A stretch of DNA of 64,000 bases from Curtobacterium herbarum. GTDB taxonomy: Bacteria; Actinomycetota; Actinomycetes; Actinomycetales; Microbacteriaceae. The stretch is from contig NZ_JAFBBT010000001.1 of NCBI RefSeq assembly GCF_016907335.1, positions 2,604,001 to 2,668,000 on the forward strand, written 5' to 3'. The notes beneath the pieces are model-generated. The model searched no databases. It had not been told where the DNA came from and worked only from the letters and a program-made list of their open reading frames with translations. Of the stretch, positions 25,196-34,687 are shown piece by piece (the first letter of the stretch is position 1; each line of letters starts with the position of its first letter). The translations under genes and the position numbers were made by a program.

Positions 25196-26314
25196 TCAGC
25201 CGTTCGCGACCCGGCCTGCGCTGGCGAGGCGCTGGGCTGCGGCGGCGATCCGGTCGTCCGTCGCGGTCAGAGCGACGCGCACGTGGCGGGCGCCGGCAGC
25301 CCCGTAGAACGTGCCCGGGGCGACGAGGATGCCGCGTTCGGCGAGCCAGGCCACGGTGTCGAGCGCGGGCTCGTCACGGGTCGCCCAGAGGTAGAGCCCG
25401 GCGCCGCTGGCGTCGATGCGGAAGCCGGCGCGTTCGAATGCCGTCCGGAGCACGTTCCGCCGGTTGCGGTACCGGGTCTTCTGCTGCTGGACGTGGGTGG
25501 TGTCCTGGAGCGCGACGATCATCGCGTGCTGGACGGGCAACGGCGGCATCATGCCGGTGTGCTTGCGGATCGCCAGGACGTCGGCGAGCAGGGCCGGGTC
25601 GCCGGCGACGAAGGCCGCGCGGTACCCAGCGAGGTTCGACTGCTTCGACAGCGAGTACACACTGAGGACGCCGTCGAACGAGTCGCCCACGACACGGGGG
25701 TCGAGGATCGTCGGGGTCGGCGTGGTGTCGTACGGAGCGTCCCAGCCGAGTTCGGCGTAACACTCGTCCCCCACGATCACGGCGCCGAGTTCGCGTGCGC
25801 GGTCGACGGCGGCGCGGAGCTGCTCGATCGAGAGGACGCGTCCGTCGGGGTTGCCCGGCGAGTTCAGCCAGACGAGCTTCGTGCTCGACGGCCACGAGGC
25901 GGGGTCGTCGGCGGCCAGGGCGTCGGCACGCACCAGGGCGGCACCGAGCTCGTAGGTCGGGTACGCCGCTTCCGGGAACACGACCGTGTCACCGGGTCCG
26001 AGCCCCATCCAGAGCGCCAGGCCCGCGATGAACTCCTTCGACCCGATGGTCGGCAGGACGTGGTCGGCGGTGAGCTGGACGCCCTGCCGTCGGCCGTACC
26101 AGGCAGCGATGGCGTCACGGAGGGCCGGGGTGCCGGCGACCTGCGGGTAGGCGTGCGCGTCGGTGGCGTCGGCAAGGGCCCGTCGGACGATCTCCGGTGT
26201 GGGGTCGACCGGCGATCCGACGCTGAGGTCGACGATGCCGCCGTCGTAGGCCGTGGCGCGCTGCTTGTACGGAGCGAGCTGGTCCCAGGGGAAGTCGGGC
26301 AGGTCGAGCGGCAC
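25196..26314 (-). CDS. dapC: Succinyldiaminopimelate transaminase
   Basis: A 372-residue PLP aminotransferase of class I that forms N-succinyl-LL-2,6-diaminopimelate from the keto precursor and glutamate. Key segments are LPTIGSKEFIAGL, LNSPGNPDGRV, VIVGDECYAELGW and SVYSLSKQSNLAGYRAAF, with the Schiff-base Lys in SLSKQS. The GTG start at 26314 lies three bases after the fdxA stop, so the two genes form an operon. I recall the same fdxC-dapC pairing in mycobacteria (Rv1177-Rv1178). The product of DapC is the substrate of DapE at 18591-19673. Confidence 0.93.
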   Translation of the reverse strand: MPLDLPDFPWDQLAPYKQRATAYDGGIVDLSVGSPVDPTPEIVRRALADATDAHAYPQVAGTPALRDAIAAWYGRRQGVQLTADHVLPTIGSKEFIAGLALWMGLGPGDTVVFPEAAYPTYELGAALVRADALAADDPASWPSSTKLVWLNSPGNPDGRVLSIEQLRAAVDRARELGAVIVGDECYAELGWDAPYDTTPTPTILDPRVVGDSFDGVLSVYSLSKQSNLAGYRAAFVAGDPALLADVLAIRKHTGMMPPLPVQHAMIVALQDTTHVQQQKTRYRNRRNVLRTAFERAGFRIDASGAGLYLWATRDEPALDTVAWLAERGILVAPGTFYGAAGARHVRVALTATDDRIAAAAQRLASAGRVANG

Positions 26315-26317
26315 GGG

Positions 26318-26632
26318 TCAGGCCCGCGGCTGCGCCATGACGACCGGGTGGTCCGCGTGGATCACGCCGACCTTGGCCGCGCCACCGGGCGACCCGATCT
26401 CGGAGAAGAACTCGACGTTGGCCTTGTAGTAGTCGGCCCACTGCTCGGGGAGGTCGTCCTCGTAGTAGATGGCCTCGACCGGGCAGACCGGCTCGCAGGC
26501 ACCACAGTCGACGCATTCGTCGGGGTGGATGTACAGCGATCGGTCACCCTCGTAGATGCAGTCCACGGGGCATTCGTCGATGCACGCGCGGTCCTTGACG
26601 TCGACACAGGGCTGGGCGATCACGTAGGTCAC
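26318..26632 (-). CDS. fdxA: 7Fe ferredoxin
   Basis: A 104-residue electron carrier with one [3Fe-4S] and one [4Fe-4S] cluster. Cys residues are at 9, 17, 21, 25, 40, 43, 46 and 50. The spacing C9-x7-C17-x3-C21 with C50 suits the 3Fe (or 4Fe) site, and C40-x2-C43-x2-C46 with C25 the 4Fe site. The C-terminal half (EQWADYYKANVEFFSEIGSPGG) is the usual long 7Fe tail. ATG 26632 starts MTYVIAQPC. The partner enzyme is unknown; dapC is co-transcribed but needs no electrons. Confidence 0.93.
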   Translation of the reverse strand: MTYVIAQPCVDVKDRACIDECPVDCIYEGDRSLYIHPDECVDCGACEPVCPVEAIYYEDDLPEQWADYYKANVEFFSEIGSPGGAAKVGVIHADHPVVMAQPRA

Positions 26633-26671
26633 GAGCGAGTGCTCCCTTCCGGGGGTTGAGCGACTGCCAGC

Positions 26672-27928
26672 CTACTCGTGCGGGGCTGCGACCACGGACC
26701 GCGGCTCGTCCGTCGGCCGCTGTCCGTTCGTCGGCTGCTGCCCGTTCCCCGGCTGCTGGGCGCGGAGCCCGGTGAGGTCGGGCCAGGCGAGGACGAGCAT
26801 CGCGACGACCGCCGGTCCGAACGTCCACACGTAGCCGGCGGGGTTCGCCGGCACCAGCGGGGAGGCGTCTCCGGCCACCGCGACCAGCACCTGCGTGGCC
26901 AGGATGATCCCGATGCCGACCGCCGCGACGAGCAGCCGCGACCGGTACAGCAGGCGGATGCCGACGACGATGCCGACCACGATGAGGGTGGTCAGGACCA
27001 TGCCGAGCGGGGCGGTGCTCCACGAGCCGATCGCGATGGTCTGCTGGTGCGTGATCGTGCCGAGGGCGCCGACGAGGACCCCGACGACGGCGGCCACGAC
27101 GACCGCGGTGGCCTTGCCCTGACCGGACATCTCGGCGTAGGTCTGCGGAGCGGCCGGTGCCGGGGGTGTGTCGTGCCGGAAGGCCTCGACCGCGGGCACC
27201 TGGTGCCGGACACCGTGCGGCATGACGTACGACAGTGACACGGGGTCCTGCGGGTCGGCGGGGTCGACCGCGACCTGGCTGCGGTACTGCTCGAGTGCCG
27301 CGCGGACCCGGCCCCGAACCGGCAGGACGTCGACGGTGAGGTCCGCCAGCCCGGAGTCGGGGTCCACGATCATCGAGAACGGGACCTCCTCGGCCTGCGC
27401 GGCGTACCGGGCGGCGGCGTGGATGCGGAGGTGGTCGGGGTGTCCGTAGCCGCCGTCGTCGCCGTAGCTGACGACGGCGTCGGCACCGGTCGAGCGGATG
27501 GCGGCGCGGACGTCGTCGACGACCTCGCCGAGGTCCGCGTGGGTCAACGAGTCGGCCGGGGCGTCACCGGCCGAGGTGGCTCGCCCGTCCGGGCCCCACT
27601 GCATGCCCGAGTCCGTGTACCGCCGGGCCGGGAGGTCCGTGGGCCGGGCTCCGGGACCGCCGAGCCAGAGGTGCGCGGGTCCGCCCAGGGCAGCCAGCGC
27701 GGCGGCGATCTCGGTCTCGCGGTGCGCAGCGACCCGGAGGCCGTCCCCGGCCAGCGGCGCGAGCTCCTCGGTGAGCATCTCGCCGCGCTCACCCCGGGTG
27801 GCCGTCAGGACGGTCACGTGGGCGCCGAGCTCGAGCAGCGTCGCGATGGTGCCGCCGGACGCGAGCGTCTCGTCGTCGGGGTGCGCGTGGACGAAGAGGA
27901 CGCGCTCGGGGCGTGTGACCGTGGACAT
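26672..27928 (-). CDS. PIG-L/MshB-type deacetylase fused to a membrane domain
   Basis: A 418-residue protein. The first ~260 residues are a zinc-dependent LmbE/PIG-L deacetylase close to MshB, which removes acetyl from GlcNAc-inositol in mycothiol synthesis. Metal motifs are HAHPDDETLASGG and the distal YGHPDHLRIH. From about residue 265 four hydrophobic segments follow (VVVAAVVGVLVGALG, LVLTTLIVVGIVVGI and others), ending in a Gln/Asn/Pro-rich tail. MshB of mycobacteria lacks such a domain, so this copy should sit on the inner membrane face. ATG 27928 lies eight bases after TACGCT. Mycothiol function is inferred from similarity and typA/fdxA synteny. Confidence 0.8.
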   Translation of the reverse strand: MSTVTRPERVLFVHAHPDDETLASGGTIATLLELGAHVTVLTATRGERGEMLTEELAPLAGDGLRVAAHRETEIAAALAALGGPAHLWLGGPGARPTDLPARRYTDSGMQWGPDGRATSAGDAPADSLTHADLGEVVDDVRAAIRSTGADAVVSYGDDGGYGHPDHLRIHAAARYAAQAEEVPFSMIVDPDSGLADLTVDVLPVRGRVRAALEQYRSQVAVDPADPQDPVSLSYVMPHGVRHQVPAVEAFRHDTPPAPAAPQTYAEMSGQGKATAVVVAAVVGVLVGALGTITHQQTIAIGSWSTAPLGMVLTTLIVVGIVVGIRLLYRSRLLVAAVGIGIILATQVLVAVAGDASPLVPANPAGYVWTFGPAVVAMLVLAWPDLTGLRAQQPGNGQQPTNGQRPTDEPRSVVAAPHE

Positions 27929-27967
27929 CGCCTGCAAGCGTACGGGACGCCGTCGGGGCGGCGGGTG

Positions 27968-28516
27968 TCAGCGGGGCGTGACGATGTACGTCGCGGTGGC
28001 GCCACCGTCGTGGTCGGACGAGAAGGTGACGACCACCCGGTGGTCGTCGCTCCGGAACAGCCCGAAGGCGCTCGAGGAGTCGGCACGCTCGGCCGACTTC
28101 GTGAAGCCGGCGTCCGCGAGCTGCTGCGCGGCGCCGGCGAAGTCGTCGACCGAGGACGTGTGCACCTGCACGACCCACCCGGAGCCGGCCGGGCCCGCAC
28201 CACCGCCGAGCACGGTGCCGTCGACGAGCGGGACGGCCGCGGACGGGAAGCCCGCGGGCACCTGCCCGTCGCTCGTCACCCTGGTGCCCTTGAGGGCGGT
28301 GTCGAGCGCGCCGTCGATCCCGCCCGCGACCTTCGCCATCCCCTGCTGGATCGCTGCGCCGTCGATGCCCTGCACGGTGTCGGACACGCTCGACGCCACC
28401 GACGACCCGAGGTCGGTCGCCTGGTCCAGGCTCGCGGTGGAGCAACCGCTGAGGCCGGCGAGGGCGACACCGGCAGCGACGGCAGCGGTCAGGGAGGTGC
28501 GGATCGGGTGACGCAT
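27968..28516 (-). CDS. Predicted lipoprotein
   Basis: A 182-residue lipoprotein with a clear signal: basic MRHPIRTSL, hydrophobic AAVAAGVALAGLSG and lipobox Cys at about residue 25 (LAGLSGC). The mature part begins with an amphipathic Ser/Ala/Asp helix and ends in a beta-rich segment (GWVVQVHTSS, RVVVTFSSDHDGGATATYIV). No family is recognised. ATG 28516 lies six bases after TACGGT (28523-28528). It is 39 bases upstream of the PIG-L deacetylase gene on the same strand and may share its transcript. Confidence 0.75.
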   Translation of the reverse strand: MRHPIRTSLTAAVAAGVALAGLSGCSTASLDQATDLGSSVASSVSDTVQGIDGAAIQQGMAKVAGGIDGALDTALKGTRVTSDGQVPAGFPSAAVPLVDGTVLGGGAGPAGSGWVVQVHTSSVDDFAGAAQQLADAGFTKSAERADSSSAFGLFRSDDHRVVVTFSSDHDGGATATYIVTPR

Positions 28517-28634
28517 GCGGGTACCGTAACCGCCCCGCCCTCGAAGTGGTCGAGCATCCGCTGGGTGATCACCCGCACTGGGGGCATCAGCACCGGGGAC
28601 ATCAACACCGAGGGGCAGCCGGGCACCGCGCGTG

Positions 28635-29828
28635 TCAGTCGAGCGTCGCCCGGGCTGCCGCGACCAGGGCGTCGACCCCGACCGGGATCGCGGTGTCGGC
28701 CTGCGGGGCGTAGAACGGCGAGTGGTTGCTCGGGATGTCCTCGCCGCGGCGGAACAGCTCCGGGTCGGTGATGCCGGTGAACCAGTAGACGATCGGGGCC
28801 CCTGCGGCGGTGGCGAGCTGGCCGACGTCCTCGGACGCCATCGCCAGCCCGGACTCCATGTCGACGGCGTGCGGCACGGCAGCGCGGACGGCCTCGAGCA
28901 CGACCGCGGCCTGGTCGGCGTCGTTCACCAGCACGTCGGCGCCCGGAGCCCGCTCGATCGTCGGCGCGGCCAGTCCCCCGGCCTCGCTCTCGGCCCGGAC
29001 GATCCGCTCGATCGAGGCGATGATCGCCGCACGGGTCTCCTCGTTGCGCGCCCGGGTGGAGATCTCGATGACCGCCGTGTCCGGGATGATGTTCGGCCGC
29101 GTGCCGGCGTGGAACGAGCCCACCGTGACGACACCGGCGTCGCTCGGACCGACCTCACGCGACACGATCGTCTGCAGTCGCACCACCGCGGAGGCCGCCG
29201 TGACGATCGGGTCGAGGGACGCCTGCGGTGCCGAGCCGTGGGCTCCGCGGCCGTTGAACGTCACGGTGAACCGGTCGCTCGACGCCATCACGGCGCCGGA
29301 CCCCACGGCCACGACGCCGACCGGTGCCGGGGCCGAGTGCTGCCCGAGGACCACGGTGGGCGTCGGGAAGCGCTCCACGAGGCCGTCGTCGATCATCGCG
29401 CGGGCACCGGAGATGACCTCTTCCGCCGGCTGGAACACCGCGACGACGGTGCCGCTCCAGTCGGCGCGGGTCGCGACCAGGCGCTCGAGGGTGCCGAGCA
29501 GCCACGTCACGTGGATGTCGTGCCCGCAGGCGTGCATGGTCGGGCCCTCGTTGCCGTCCTCGTCCGTCGCGCGGGCGGTGCTGGCGTAGGGCAGGCCGGT
29601 GCGCTCCTGCACGGGCAGCCCGTCCATGTCGGCGCGGAGCCAGACGACCGGACCGTCACCGTTCTCGAGGACCCCGACGACACCCGTCCCACCGACGCCA
29701 GTGGTGACGGTGATGCCGCCGATCTCGGTCAGGCGGTCGACGACGACGCCCGCGGTGCGGTGCTCCTGGAAGCCGAGTTCCGGGTGGGCGTGCAGGTCCT
29801 GGTAGATGGAGAGCAGGTCGAGAGTCAC
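28635..29828 (-). CDS. M20 amidohydrolase (hippurate-hydrolase type)
   Basis: A 397-residue metalloamidase of the M20D group, which cleaves N-acyl amino acids or related amides. The zinc motifs are WLRADMDGLPVQE, MHACGHDIHVTW, FQPAEEVISGA and VLGQHSAPAP; NHSPFYAP near the end holds the last His. The group includes N-acyl-L-amino-acid, hippurate and indole-3-acetyl-amino-acid hydrolases; the substrate is not resolvable here. GTG 29828 lies six bases after TACGGT (29835-29840), a leaderless signature. The gene stands alone between typA and the lipoprotein gene. Confidence 0.9.
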   Translation of the reverse strand: MTLDLLSIYQDLHAHPELGFQEHRTAGVVVDRLTEIGGITVTTGVGGTGVVGVLENGDGPVVWLRADMDGLPVQERTGLPYASTARATDEDGNEGPTMHACGHDIHVTWLLGTLERLVATRADWSGTVVAVFQPAEEVISGARAMIDDGLVERFPTPTVVLGQHSAPAPVGVVAVGSGAVMASSDRFTVTFNGRGAHGSAPQASLDPIVTAASAVVRLQTIVSREVGPSDAGVVTVGSFHAGTRPNIIPDTAVIEISTRARNEETRAAIIASIERIVRAESEAGGLAAPTIERAPGADVLVNDADQAAVVLEAVRAAVPHAVDMESGLAMASEDVGQLATAAGAPIVYWFTGITDPELFRRGEDIPSNHSPFYAPQADTAIPVGVDALVAAARATLD

Positions 29829-29933
29829 CCGTCCACCGTATCTCCCGACCGTGTCTCCCGACGCCGACGGCCCGGCCACCTGCGAGCGGTGACCGGGCCG
29901 TGGGACGGAGGACGGGCCTCCAGGGTGTGTGAC

Positions 29934-31856
29934 TTACGCGTCCTGGCGCTTGAGGCGCGCGTAGGAGCGCTGGCGAGCCGAGGCGTCCAGCTCGACCTTG
30001 CGAATGCGGACAGCGTCCGGGGTGACCTCGACGCACTCGTCCTCGCGGGCGAACTCGAGGCACTCCTCGAGCGACAGCTGCCGGGACGGCGTCATCGACT
30101 CGAACGTGTCGGCGTTGGCCGACCGCATGTTGGTGAGCTTCTTCTCCTTGGTGATGTTCACGTCCATGTCGTCGGCGCGCGAGTTCTCGCCGATGACCAT
30201 GCCCTCGTAGACCTCTTCCGTCGGCTGGACGAAGAACGACATGCGCTCCTGGAGGTTCGTGATGGCGAACGGGGTGACCACACCGGAGCGGTCGGAGACG
30301 ATCGAGCCGTTGATGCGGGTCTGGATCGCGCCGGCCCACTCGTCGTAGCCGTGGAAGATCGCGTTCGCGATGCCGGTGCCGCGGGTCTCCGTGAGGAAGG
30401 ACGTGCGGAAGCCGATGAGGCCACGCGACGGCACGATGAACTCCATGCGGATCCACCCGGTGCCGTGGTTCACCATGTTCTCCATGCGGCCCTTGCGGGC
30501 AGCCATGAGCTGGGTGATGGCGCCGAGGTGCTCCTCCGGCGTGTCGATCGTCATGTGCTCGTACGGCTCCTGCAGCTTGCCGTTCTCGTCACGCTTGGTG
30601 ACGACCTGCGGCTTGCCGACGGTGAGCTCGAAGCCCTCGCGACGCATCTGCTCGACCAGGATGGCGAGTGCGAGCTCACCACGACCCTGGACCTCCCAGG
30701 CGTCCGGGCGGCCGATGTCGACGACCTTGAGCGAGACGTTGCCGACCAGCTCGCGGTCCAGGCGCTCCTTGACCATGCGGGCGGTGAGCTTGTGGCCCTT
30801 GACCTTGCCGACGAGCGGCGAGGTGTTGGTCCCGATCGTCATCGAGATCGCCGGCGCGTCGACCGTGATGGTCGGCAGCGGACGGACGTCCTCGGGGTCG
30901 CTCAGGGTCTCACCGATGGTGATCGTGTCGAAGCCGGCGACGGCCACGATGTCACCGGGGCCCGCGGACTCGGCCGGGAAGCGGTTGAGTGCCTTGGTGA
31001 TGAGGAGCTCGGTGATGCGGGCGTTGACGACGGTGCCGTCGTGCTTGACCCAGGCGACCGTCTGCCCCTTCTTCATCTCACCGTGGAAGATGCGGAGGAG
31101 GGCCAGGCGACCGAGGAACGGCGAGGCGTCGAGGTTCGTGACGTGCGCCTGCAGCGGGTGCTCGTCGTCGTACGTCGGGGCCGGGACGTGCTGGAGGATC
31201 GCTTCGAAGAGCGGCTCGAGGTCGTCGTTGTCGGGCAGCGTGCCGTCCTCGGGCTTGTTGCGCGACGCGGCACCGTTGCGGCCGGAGGCGTAGACCACCG
31301 GCACGTCGAGGATCGCGTCGAGGTCGAGGTCGTCGACCTCGTCCGACATGTCGGAGGCGAGACCGAGGAGCAGGTCCTGGCTCTCCGAGACGACCTCGTC
31401 GATGCGGGAGTCCGGGCGGTCCGTCTTGTTGACGAGCAGGATCACCGGGAGCTTGGCGGCGAGCGCCTTGCGGAGCACGAAGCGCGTCTGGGGCAGCGGG
31501 CCCTCGGACGCGTCGACGAGCAGGACGACACCGTCGACCATGGAGAGGCCGCGCTCGACCTCACCACCGAAGTCGGCGTGGCCCGGGGTGTCGATCACGT
31601 TGATGGTGATGGGACCGCCCGCGCCGAACTCTGCGGCGTGCTTGCCGTTGTAGAGGACCGACGTGTTCTTCGCGAGGATGGTGATGCCCTTCTCGCGCTC
31701 GAGGTCGTTCGAGTCCATCATCCGGTCTTCGCCCTCGAAGTGGGCGTCGAACGAGTTGGTCTGCGTCAGCATCGCGTCGACGAGGGTGGTCTTGCCGTGG
31801 TCGACGTGTGCCACGATGGCGACGTTGCGCAGGTCGGACCGAGTGGCGAGCGCCAT
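29934..31856 (-). CDS. typA: Translational GTPase TypA/BipA
   Basis: A 640-residue ribosome-binding GTPase that supports 50S assembly and stress adaptation. The G domain has AHVDHGKTTLVDAM (G1), GITILAKNT (G2), DTPGHADFGGEV (G3) and LLVNKTDRPDSR (G4). The TypA-specific C-terminal portion has RGLIGFRTSFLTETRGTG and ends near EVTPDAVRIRK. ATG 31856 (MALATRSDLRN) is chosen because AAAGGA sits 12 bases before it; ATG 31865 is too close. It is divergent from the CPBP protease gene. No partner is required. Confidence 0.96.
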   Translation of the reverse strand: MALATRSDLRNVAIVAHVDHGKTTLVDAMLTQTNSFDAHFEGEDRMMDSNDLEREKGITILAKNTSVLYNGKHAAEFGAGGPITINVIDTPGHADFGGEVERGLSMVDGVVLLVDASEGPLPQTRFVLRKALAAKLPVILLVNKTDRPDSRIDEVVSESQDLLLGLASDMSDEVDDLDLDAILDVPVVYASGRNGAASRNKPEDGTLPDNDDLEPLFEAILQHVPAPTYDDEHPLQAHVTNLDASPFLGRLALLRIFHGEMKKGQTVAWVKHDGTVVNARITELLITKALNRFPAESAGPGDIVAVAGFDTITIGETLSDPEDVRPLPTITVDAPAISMTIGTNTSPLVGKVKGHKLTARMVKERLDRELVGNVSLKVVDIGRPDAWEVQGRGELALAILVEQMRREGFELTVGKPQVVTKRDENGKLQEPYEHMTIDTPEEHLGAITQLMAARKGRMENMVNHGTGWIRMEFIVPSRGLIGFRTSFLTETRGTGIANAIFHGYDEWAGAIQTRINGSIVSDRSGVVTPFAITNLQERMSFFVQPTEEVYEGMVIGENSRADDMDVNITKEKKLTNMRSANADTFESMTPSRQLSLEECLEFAREDECVEVTPDAVRIRKVELDASARQRSYARLKRQDA

Positions 31857-32006
31857 ACAGGACATCCTTTTGTGTTCGGAAGATGATCGGGCGAGTGCCC
31901 GGGTTTCGGGCCGTTCCCGAGGGTGCGGGACCGTGCCCGACGGTTTTCGGGACCATGCCCGACTCGCCAGTCTACCGGTAGTTCGCAAGCAGAGGGAGTA
32001 CAGCGC

Positions 32007-32756
32007 ATGAGCCGTCGGCGAACGTGGACCGAGATCACCGTCGTCCTCATGCTCTCACTGGGTTCCAGCGCGCTCTACTCGGTGCTGCAGATCATCGACG
32101 ACCTGTCCCAGACGACGCCGCTCGGGAAGCAGTCCACGGCGCTGAACACCTCGACGACGACCGTGCAGTACGTGGACCTCGCCCGCCAGCTGCTCGGCAT
32201 CGCGGTCGACCTGGCCCCCGTGGCGCTGGTGTGCATGCTGCTGTGGAGCAGCTCGCGTCCGCACCTCGGCCGGCTCGGCATCGACCGCTTCCGCGTCCGC
32301 CCGGACCTCGGTGGCGCGGCCCTGATGGCACTCGGCATCGGGATCCCCGGGCTCGCCCTGTACTTCACGGGCCGGGCACTCGGCATCACGGTCGCCGTCG
32401 ACCCGGCCGCCCTCGGGTCGTACTGGTGGACGATCCCGGTGCTCCTGCTGTCCGCCGTCCGGTCCGGGCTGCAGGAGGAGGTGATCGTCGTCGGCTACCT
32501 GTACTCGCGACTCGGCGACCTCGGGTGGGGGCGATGGCAGGTCATCCTGTCCACGGCGCTCCTCCGCGGCAGCTACCACCTGTACCAGGGCTTCGGGGCG
32601 TTCGTCGGCAACGCGGTGATGGGCGTCGTCTTCGGCTGGGTCTACACGAGGTGGGGCCGCCTGCTGCCCCTCGTGATCACCCACGTGCTCCTCGACGCGA
32701 CCGTGTTCGTCGGCTACCCCTTCGTCGCACGGGCCTTCCCCGGGCTCTTCTCGTGA
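32007..32756 (+). CDS. CPBP-family intramembrane glutamic protease
   Basis: A 249-residue membrane protease of the CPBP (Rce1-like) family with about seven helices. Motif 1 is QEEVIVVGYLYSRLG near residue 156, where the family has EExxxR; here the Arg position is Val, a variant I have seen in actinobacteria. Motif 2 is SYHLYQGFGAF and motif 3 is HVLLDATVF. Members process prenylated or other membrane peptides, or protect against bacteriocins. ATG 32007 follows AGAGGGA. It is divergent from typA and no bacteriocin gene is nearby. Confidence 0.85.
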   Translation: MSRRRTWTEITVVLMLSLGSSALYSVLQIIDDLSQTTPLGKQSTALNTSTTTVQYVDLARQLLGIAVDLAPVALVCMLLWSSSRPHLGRLGIDRFRVRPDLGGAALMALGIGIPGLALYFTGRALGITVAVDPAALGSYWWTIPVLLLSAVRSGLQEEVIVVGYLYSRLGDLGWGRWQVILSTALLRGSYHLYQGFGAFVGNAVMGVVFGWVYTRWGRLLPLVITHVLLDATVFVGYPFVARAFPGLFS

Positions 32757-32854
32757 CACCCGGAGCCCACTTCTCCACAGGGATACCGAGAGTTCCCGAT
32801 CCCGCCGGCTGAAATGCTACGTTCCACACACTGCTACGAGCGATGTGGGGAACG

Positions 32855-34687
32855 ATGGGGATCGAGTTCGACGAGGTGGCCGCGGCACGGCTGGCCGCCT
32901 GCCTGACCGAGGTGGCGCTGCGCCTGCGGGCCAGCGGCGCTGGCCGACGAGCGCGCGCGGAGACCGCGCTGCAGGACTTCCACGGTGCGTACGCGCGGCT
33001 GTTCGCCGCCGCGTGCACCGTCGAGTCGGAGGACCGGGGCCGGTTGACGAGGGCGCTCGAGGACCTGACGGTCCAGCTGCACGTCGTCACCCGCCAGGCG
33101 GACGAGGAACGCCGGAGACTGGAGGCCCACACGGCCTGGCAGCACCGGGAACGCGAACGAGACCACGCGTTGGTCGCCGTCGGTGCGCCGCTCGGGCCGG
33201 CCCTGGACTGGGCGAGCGCCGCGTGGGACCCCGAGCCGTCGGACGCCCCGGTCCTCCCGACCCCGGTGTCCGCGGCGTTCCGCGCGCGGTCGCGGCAGCG
33301 CAGCAGCGGAGGCGGTGGCAGCACCGCGGGTCGGAGCGGGGCCGATCCGCGGCGACTCCGGCAGTTCAGCGGCTCCGCCGGCGCCCAGGACGCCGCGACC
33401 GAACAGGACCTCCACCGGGTCCGGAACGCGTGGGCGGGCTTCACCGACCGGTGCGGGTGGGTGCCGGTGGACGAGGCCACACTCCTCGCCGGATTCGGTG
33501 ACTACCTCGCCGAGAACGTCGAGGACACCGCCTGGGTGGGCCGGATCGCGAGCGCCTTCACCGCCGCGGGCAGCGGGGTGTCCCTGGCGGACGGCGTGCT
33601 CGACGTCGCCGGGGCGTCGACGCTGCCGGCCGGACTGCAGCGGCTGTTCGACCCGGCAGCCACCTCGGCCGAGGTCGCCGCGGCCTGGTCGGTGCTCGGG
33701 CTCTCCGAACACGACCTGCGCGCACTCCCCCTGACGACGACGCTGCAGATCGCGAACCTGGACGGCGTCCCCGCCGCGGCGCGGGACATCGCATCGCGGG
33801 CGGTGCTGCAGGCCGCACTCGGGAACCCGGAGCGGGTGTACCGGATGCTCGGCCTGCCGTACACGTACGGCGCGGTGACGGTGGACGAGTTCCGGCAGCA
33901 GGTGGCGGCGCTGTGGAAGGGCGTCCGTCGGGCGGACCGACTGGCCCAGGGGCTGGACGCCCCGACCGCCGCCGTGGCGCAGGTCGTCGGCTTCGGTGCA
34001 TCGGACGGGGCCCTCGTGGCCGCGGTGTCGCTCGGAGACCTCGACACGGCCTCGAACGTGACGGTGAACGTGCCGGGCGCGACCACGACCCTCGACAGCA
34101 CGGACGGGCAGGTCCGCGCCGCGAAGGACCTGGCGCACGCGGCGGCGCGACTCGCCCCGGCGTCGTCCTTCGCCGTCGTCTCCTGGATCGGTTACCGAGC
34201 ACCGGAACTCGTCGAGGTCCCCGCGCAACGACGCGCGATCGTCGGCGGGGCGGCGCTCGCCTCGTTCCTCGACGGGGTCCACGACAGCCGGGACGGCAAC
34301 GCTCCGGGACGCCTCACGGTGCTCGGACACTCGTACGGTTCTGCGGTGGCGGTCGAGGCGGCTGCGCAGACGCGGTACCGGATCGACGCCGTCGTCACCT
34401 ACGGCTCGGTCGGGTTCACGGACGACACGCGGCCCGAGCACCTGAACGTCGGTGCGGTGTTCGCCACGGAGGGCGATCGGGACCACACGGCTCGCCTCGG
34501 CCGGATCGGTCGGACCGACCCTCGTGACCTCCCGGGCGTCCACGTCTTCTCGGCCGAGGCGGGGCCGGGGACGGAAGCGGTCACCGGGCACGACATGTAC
34601 CCGTCGACCGGCGTGGGGTACCTGTCGCCCGACGCCACAGCGCAGCGGCACATCGCCGAGATCATCGCAACCGGGAGGCCGGGATGA
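32855..34687 (+). CDS. DUF1023 alpha/beta-hydrolase
   Basis: A 610-residue protein. The C-terminal third is an alpha/beta-hydrolase of the DUF1023 family, with nucleophile elbow LTVLGHSYGSAVAVEAA (Ser493) and GHDMYPSTGVGYLS holding the likely catalytic His. The N-terminal half is helical, Arg/Ala rich and resembles WXG100-type targeting regions in length only. No signal peptide is visible. ATG 32855 follows TGTGGGGAAC; ATG 32843 is possible. The last codons overlap the start of the lipoprotein gene (ATGA), so the two are coupled and may act together at the envelope. Substrate unknown. Confidence 0.85.
   Translation: MGIEFDEVAAARLAACLTEVALRLRASGAGRRARAETALQDFHGAYARLFAAACTVESEDRGRLTRALEDLTVQLHVVTRQADEERRRLEAHTAWQHRERERDHALVAVGAPLGPALDWASAAWDPEPSDAPVLPTPVSAAFRARSRQRSSGGGGSTAGRSGADPRRLRQFSGSAGAQDAATEQDLHRVRNAWAGFTDRCGWVPVDEATLLAGFGDYLAENVEDTAWVGRIASAFTAAGSGVSLADGVLDVAGASTLPAGLQRLFDPAATSAEVAAAWSVLGLSEHDLRALPLTTTLQIANLDGVPAAARDIASRAVLQAALGNPERVYRMLGLPYTYGAVTVDEFRQQVAALWKGVRRADRLAQGLDAPTAAVAQVVGFGASDGALVAAVSLGDLDTASNVTVNVPGATTTLDSTDGQVRAAKDLAHAAARLAPASSFAVVSWIGYRAPELVEVPAQRRAIVGGAALASFLDGVHDSRDGNAPGRLTVLGHSYGSAVAVEAAAQTRYRIDAVVTYGSVGFTDDTRPEHLNVGAVFATEGDRDHTARLGRIGRTDPRDLPGVHVFSAEAGPGTEAVTGHDMYPSTGVGYLSPDATAQRHIAEIIATGRPG

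Noticed and set aside
28632..31886. A 1084-codon plus-strand frame opposite M20 hydrolase and typA
   Set aside because: Antisense of two unmistakable genes and without domain motifs.
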